A model generated the notes under the pieces. That model saw only the letters and a program-made list of their open reading frames with translations. It was not told the origin of the DNA and searched no databases. Of a stretch of DNA of 64,000 bases, positions 60,150 through 64,000 are shown in pieces (the first letter of the stretch is position 1; each line of letters starts with the position of its first letter). The position numbers and the translations under genes were made by a program. The stretch is from Frankia sp. QA3 (lineage in GTDB: Bacteria > Actinomycetota > Actinomycetes > Frankiales > Frankiaceae). The stretch spans positions 5,521,067 to 5,585,066 of the forward strand of contig NZ_CM001489.1 in NCBI RefSeq assembly GCF_000262465.1. The letters are read 5' to 3'.

Positions 60150-61145
60150 CTAACGGAGTTCCTTGGCCAACGGCCTCGTCACCGCGACCGTGCCGGTCCA
60201 GTCCGAGATGTCGGACTCCACGACGCCCCAGCGCGCCCCCTTGGCCGCGATGACCCGGCCGTCACCGATGTACATACCGACATGGCCGGGTGCATCAGCG
60301 GTGCCGTCGGTGCCCGGCGTGAACAGCAGGTCCCCGGGCTGTGGGTCGACCCCGGCCACCACCGGGCCGAACCGGAGCTGGTCGGTGGTCACCCGGGGCA
60401 GCTCGATGCCGATGTGCCGGTAGGCGGCCTGCACCAGCGACGAACAGTCCCAGGAGTCCGGCCCGATCGCGCCCCAGACGTAGGGCTTACCGATCTGTGA
60501 CTCCATGAACGCGACCACGGGGGCGATCGCGTCGGCGGGGATCTCCACGCCGAACTCGAGCGAGTCCCCGTACACCTGCATCTGGGCGAGGATCGTACGC
60601 ACGTAGTTGCGGGTCTCGGTGTAGGGAGGGATGCCCGCGTAGGCGAGCACCGCCCCGGCGCCGGCGTTGTACGCGGCCAGCATCTTCTCCTGCCCGTCGC
60701 CGGGCACGGAGGCGACCGACGCCGCCACCGTGCAGTCGTAACGGGCCGCCGCCGGGATCGCGTCGGCCGGGTTCCACACGTCGCCCTGGCCGTGGCTGGC
60801 CCAGGTCGCGGGCATGAACTGGGCGATCCCCATCGCCCCGACGGGCGAGCGGGCCTGCGGGTTGAACCCGGACTCCTGATGCAGCTGGGCGGCCAGCAGC
60901 GCCGGTGTCACCTCCGCGCAGCCGGCGCCGTTCGCCGCGTCGGTGATCAGCTGCACGTACTCGGCCGGGATGCCGTCGGCGTTCTCGATCGACTTGTTGC
61001 CCCGGCCGTGGTCACCGACGAACGGCCCGGCGAGGGACATGATCAGCACCGAGATCAACAGGATGATCCCGGCGACGACGAGCGCCGAGCCGGCGCCCAA
61101 CCACACCAGCCACCGGGATCGCTTCGACGGGAAGCCCCGTGCCAC
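60150..61145 (-). CDS. Lytic transglycosylase - NlpC/P60 bifunctional hydrolase
   Basis: Membrane-anchored peptidoglycan hydrolase, 331 aa. One N-terminal helix (LVWLGAGSALVVAGIILLISVLIMSL); an SLT lytic transglycosylase domain (LHQESGFNPQARSPVGAMGIAQFMPATW with the catalytic Glu, and AAYNAGAGAV); then an NlpC/P60 peptidase domain (YVWGAIGPDSWDCSSLVQAAY with the Cys, HVGMYIGDGRVIA with the His). This pairing is typical of conjugation and type IV secretion-like clusters, where it opens the wall. It follows the lipoprotein gene by 6 bases. Confidence 0.9.
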   Translation of the reverse strand: MARGFPSKRSRWLVWLGAGSALVVAGIILLISVLIMSLAGPFVGDHGRGNKSIENADGIPAEYVQLITDAANGAGCAEVTPALLAAQLHQESGFNPQARSPVGAMGIAQFMPATWASHGQGDVWNPADAIPAAARYDCTVAASVASVPGDGQEKMLAAYNAGAGAVLAYAGIPPYTETRNYVRTILAQMQVYGDSLEFGVEIPADAIAPVVAFMESQIGKPYVWGAIGPDSWDCSSLVQAAYRHIGIELPRVTTDQLRFGPVVAGVDPQPGDLLFTPGTDGTADAPGHVGMYIGDGRVIAAKGARWGVVESDISDWTGTVAVTRPLAKELR

Positions 61146-61151
61146 CCGACC

Positions 61152-61913
61152 TCACCGCCCCGGCGCGTCGCCGGCGACGCTGGCGAGATCCGCCCCGGCG
61201 ACCCGCCACGTCCCGTCGGTCTGGCGCAGCAGCGTCAGGGCCGGGGTGGACAACGTCGCCACCGGAGCCTCGCTGCCCGTCGTGCTCTCGCGACGCACGT
61301 TGAGCTGGAGCACGACGCGGCCGGTCGCGGTGGTGTCGATGCCTCCCAACGGCGTGGTCGCCAGCACCGACACCTGCGAGCGGGTGCCCGCGGCACGTAG
61401 GTCCTGCCAGGCCTGCCCGTCGGCGCCCCCGTCAGCGGCGCCCGTGGCGCCCGTGGCGCCCGCGCCGAGCGAGGCGGCGAAGTCCTCGGTGAGGCAGTCC
61501 CGGGCGCGTTCGACGCCGGCCGACGGCCCCGAGTCGGTCCGCGCGTCAAACGACTGCCAGCGGGTGAAGCAGTCGGCCGCGACCGCGGCCGGATTCGTGC
61601 GGTCGACCTCACCGGTCACCGGGGCGGTCGCGGTGGCCAGCGGGGGCCCCGGCGCCTGGCTGGCGCCTGGCGGCGGGCCCGTGGTCACCGAGGGGCTCGG
61701 TGTCGGGTCCGCGGCGCGATCGAACGTCCCACAGCCGGCGAGCACGACCAGCAGCAGCATCGGGATCAGCAGGGCGCGGGTCCGGGCCCGCTCCGCGCGC
61801 CGACCCAGGCGTCGCGCAGCGGCGACCCGCACCATCACCTGGGCCAGGGCGGTGGCTCGACGCGGGCCAGTCCATCGGCGCGGCGGCGCCGACCCGCCTC
61901 GGATCACGAGCAC
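61152..61913 (-). CDS. Lipoprotein of the transglycosylase cluster
   Basis: 253 aa. After an Arg-rich start comes a lipobox stretch ALLIPMLLLVVLAGC, a Pro/Thr linker and a domain of about 180 residues (NPAAVAADCFTRWQSFDAR, then TTATGRVVLQLNVRRES, and LLRQTDGTWRVAGADL). The C-terminal pattern, a beta-sheet ending DGTWRV, resembles NTF2-like domains of VirB8/TcpC-type conjugation proteins; this is inference. The start at 61913 (GTG) is uncertain; an ATG at 61835 is the main alternative. Middle gene of a leftward trio. Confidence 0.7.
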   Translation of the reverse strand: MLVIRGGSAPPRRWTGPRRATALAQVMVRVAAARRLGRRAERARTRALLIPMLLLVVLAGCGTFDRAADPTPSPSVTTGPPPGASQAPGPPLATATAPVTGEVDRTNPAAVAADCFTRWQSFDARTDSGPSAGVERARDCLTEDFAASLGAGATGATGAADGGADGQAWQDLRAAGTRSQVSVLATTPLGGIDTTATGRVVLQLNVRRESTTGSEAPVATLSTPALTLLRQTDGTWRVAGADLASVAGDAPGR

Positions 61914-62038
61914 ACCTGACCGCCGCTACGCCGAGCCGCCGTGACGCCCGATCACCGGCGCGCCGGCGCGCTCGGGGGCGTCGGCACCGGCAGTCCTCGT
62001 TCCCGCGATCCTCGTTCCCGCCCTCGCCGCACCGCCGG

Positions 62039-62587
62039 TCATTCCCGGCCGTCCAGCCAGTCCCGCACGCGGCCGCGGCGCACCCGCCACTGATGGCCGA
62101 CCTTACGGGCCGGGATCGCCCGCTCGGACAGGAGCTTGAGGACCGTGCTCTCAGACAGGCGGAGCCAGGCGACCAACTCGTCGACCGTGAGCACGTCGTC
62201 GTCGTCGGCGGGCCGGGCCGCCGGTCCACCGGTCGCCGGCGCCGGACCTGAGCCGCCCGCGGGAGCGCCGGCGGCACCCAGCCTGGCGGCGCCGCCGGCC
62301 CCACCCGACACGGACGGCCTGGTCCCCGGCGGGGACAGCGGCGGCTGCGCGAGCGGCGCGACCGGAGGCGTCGCGGCGGCCGGCGTGCCCGGGGCGGTCG
62401 CGGACGGCATACCCGCCGGCAGACCGGAACTCGCCCGGGGACGGCTCGACCCGGTAGGCGCGGAACGCAGGGGAGGCGATCCGACCGGCGCGGTCCGGGC
62501 CGACGGCGGCGCGCCCTGCGGGCCGCCCGAACGCCCTGGACGGGCGGATGGCCGGGGCGTCGCCATCGAGAAGCCGTCCTGCGCCAC
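62039..62587 (-). CDS. BldC/excisionase-like HTH protein with disordered N-terminus
   Basis: 182 aa. Residues 1-115 are Pro/Ala/Gly-rich and probably disordered. The C-terminal 60 residues are a MerR-type HTH_17 domain: DDVLTVDELVAWLRLSESTVLKLLSERAIPARKVGHQWRVRRGRVRDWLDGRE, like BldC and phage or ICE excisionases. The GTG at 62587 has GGAG five bases upstream and is preferred over the frame start at 62740. First gene of the leftward trio, so it may regulate the cluster. Confidence 0.82.
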   Translation of the reverse strand: MAQDGFSMATPRPSARPGRSGGPQGAPPSARTAPVGSPPLRSAPTGSSRPRASSGLPAGMPSATAPGTPAAATPPVAPLAQPPLSPPGTRPSVSGGAGGAARLGAAGAPAGGSGPAPATGGPAARPADDDDVLTVDELVAWLRLSESTVLKLLSERAIPARKVGHQWRVRRGRVRDWLDGRE

Positions 62588-62881
62588 CGACGCTCCTTTC
62601 GCTCTGCCGCACGATTCGCGCCGCGTGATCCTGGCAGCCCCCGCCGGCCCCCCGGCGCGGATCTCAGCCGAACCGGCCGTCGGGTCGCCTCGATGATGGC
62701 GGATCGCACATCTCCGGTTCCGGAAGGTACACCGACCCATCCGTTGTGGGTAGCCTCAACCAGAGCTTGTCATACTCGAATGGCTCGTGTTACATCGATC
62801 CGACCGCAGCCGAAGGCAAGTAACCGTAAGTAACCTTAACTGGCACTAGCTAGCCTGAGAGAGCCGGGAGGGCGACGGCGC
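62588..62881. promoter_or_regulatory. Divergent intergenic region with AAGTAACC direct repeats
   Basis: 294 bases, clearly AT-richer than the neighbours, between the HTH gene and the rightward gene at 62882. It contains two 8-bp direct repeats AAGTAACC (62818-62825 and 62828-62835), 10 bp start to start, about one helical turn apart. BldC-type proteins bind such direct repeats cooperatively, so this is a plausible binding site. Confidence 0.5.
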
Positions 62882-64000
62882 GTGAGCGATGTGCCACAGG
62901 CACCGTACGGTGAGGAAGGCGACGCGCGGCCCGTTTCGCTCATAGGAGCCCGCATCCCCACGACGGCCTCCCGTTCCAACCGGCTGCCGGACCGAGACGA
63001 CCAGTACGGACGCGACGAGACCTCGACCACCGAGGACGCCGAGTCACCTCCCTACGCGCGTTCCGGGCGCCGGCGGCATCGGCGGCGGAGCGGGCCGGAC
63101 TCGCCGCAGCCACCCGACGAAGCGTGGCAGAGCGAGGCATTCCATCTCGATGATGCGACATCGGCGACCGAACCGGGTGCAGACCGTGTAACCGCTACGG
63201 AAGCCACACCGCCAGCGGAGCCGGCGAGTGCCGGGCGCGGCGGCCGGGCCACGCCGAGCACCGAGGCAGACGAGGCCCCCCGGGGCACGCGCGGCAGCCG
63301 GACGCGGCGTGCCGGCCGGCCGGCCGCGATCGCGCCGCGCAATCAGGCGGACCCCTCGCGCCGCCCGGCGCCGCCCGGCGGCACCGATTCCCTGGCCCCT
63401 GGACCGTCGCGGGACACGGCGATCCCGGCCCAAGCGGACGGTTCGGGCCAAGCCGCCGGCCCGGGTGCCACCAGCTCGGGTGCCACCGCGGCGGGCCCTG
63501 GCGCGACCGCGCGAATCACAGACTCCGGTCCGGGCGCGGATCGGGGCCCCGCCACCGCCCCCACCGAGGCACTCGCCGCCGGCCCCGGGCCCACCGCGGT
63601 CCCTGCGCACGCCACCGGGCCGCTGCCCGTCCCCAGCCCCCCTGCCGCCGTGAACCCCCCGCGCAGCCGACCGCCCAGGGCATCCGCTCCACCCCGGGCC
63701 GCGGCCGCCCGGCCGGTCTCGGACGGGCGACCCGCAGGTGCCCCCGGCGCTGCTCCCACCGAGGAGGGCGACCGGGCCGCCACCGCCGTGCCGGCACCCG
63801 TGACCGGCCCGATCGTGGTGGCCGACCCGATCGCTGTGGGCGACTCCGTCGCCGTGACCGATTCCGTCGCCGTGACCGATTCCATCGCCGTAACCGGCCC
63901 GATCGAGGCGGCTGGGCCCACTGTGGTGCCCGGTTCCAACGCGGTGGATCAGCCGGCGCCACCCGCCCCCCGGCCGGCCCCGGTGGGCCGGACCGCCGGC
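62882..64000 (+). CDS. Large protein, disordered N-terminus, 3'-truncated
   Basis: An open frame of at least 373 codons runs from the GTG at 62882 off the window end without a stop. GGGAGG lies about ten bases upstream. It starts VSDVPQAPYGEEGDARPVSLIGARIPT, then becomes Pro/Ala/Gly/Thr-rich with short VAVTDS repeats near 63840-63890. No folded domain is reached. In actinobacteria such N-termini precede ParA/MinD-like or secretion ATPases, and the divergent trio fits, but the product cannot be named from this window. Confidence 0.7.
   Translation, partial: MSDVPQAPYGEEGDARPVSLIGARIPTTASRSNRLPDRDDQYGRDETSTTEDAESPPYARSGRRRHRRRSGPDSPQPPDEAWQSEAFHLDDATSATEPGADRVTATEATPPAEPASAGRGGRATPSTEADEAPRGTRGSRTRRAGRPAAIAPRNQADPSRRPAPPGGTDSLAPGPSRDTAIPAQADGSGQAAGPGATSSGATAAGPGATARITDSGPGADRGPATAPTEALAAGPGPTAVPAHATGPLPVPSPPAAVNPPRSRPPRASAPPRAAAARPVSDGRPAGAPGAAPTEEGDRAATAVPAPVTGPIVVADPIAVGDSVAVTDSVAVTDSIAVTGPIEAAGPTVVPGSNAVDQPAPPAPRPAPVGRTAG

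Overview
The window is very GC-rich, uses many GTG/TTG starts, and carries typical actinobacterial families: a Zur-type Fur protein, a FadE5-like acyl-CoA dehydrogenase, a 13E12/DUF222-HNH protein, a SCO5389-like protein, PknD-like kinases with beta-propellers, and long Pro/Gly-rich N-termini on membrane proteins. A filamentous actinomycete close to Frankia is the best guess. It looks like ordinary chromosome with one patch that may have been acquired (about 16.1-18.3 kb). I see no rRNA, tRNA, CRISPR array or complete insertion sequence.

Layout. 0-10.3 kb: the end of an L,D-transpeptidase, a UdgX-type uracil-DNA glycosylase and a photolyase (DNA repair), then membrane and envelope genes: a multi-helix membrane protein, an LpqC-like esterase, a Pro/Gly-rich membrane protein, MscL and an HtrA protease. 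10.7-15.3 kb: a membrane protein with a sigma-region-2-like N-terminus, facing a copper-handling operon (membrane protein, YcnI, CopC-CopD). 15.4-18.5 kb: an orphan LuxR response regulator, a DUF222-HNH protein carrying a perfect LexA box, and two small genes. 18.7-27.9 kb: metal section with a DUF2470 haem-utilisation-like gene behind an iron box, a lipoprotein and OmpA-like pair, an ATPase with two permeases for Zn/Mn, an aminotransferase, a DnaA-box cluster, a membrane glycosyltransferase-like protein, and zur divergent from a SCO5389-like gene.

28-41 kb: CapA-like phosphoesterase, F420-type oxidoreductase, a 2-oxoacid dehydrogenase operon (E1alpha, E1beta, E2, no E3), and a FadE5-like dehydrogenase divergent from a large patatin-like protein with twin palindromes between them. 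41-50.5 kb: a lipoprotein, a wrecked MFS exporter, a nitroreductase/MarR divergent pair, an ABC exporter whose ATPase lacks a canonical start codon, a cyclase-AAA-TPR protein, and a STAS protein without the usual serine. 50.6-59.5 kb: pgi, two tandem PknD-like kinases and an exported berberine-bridge-type flavoenzyme. 59.9-64 kb: a 51-aa membrane peptide, a leftward trio (BldC-like HTH, lipoprotein, lytic transglycosylase-NlpC/P60) and, divergent from it, a long disordered reading frame running off the window. This last group recalls actinobacterial conjugation or type IV secretion neighbourhoods and is the best place to look for an undescribed system.

Many genes use start codons chosen here by Shine-Dalgarno position, not by maximum length. 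Several proteins carry 15- or 18-nt in-frame tandem repeats, a recurring feature of this genome.
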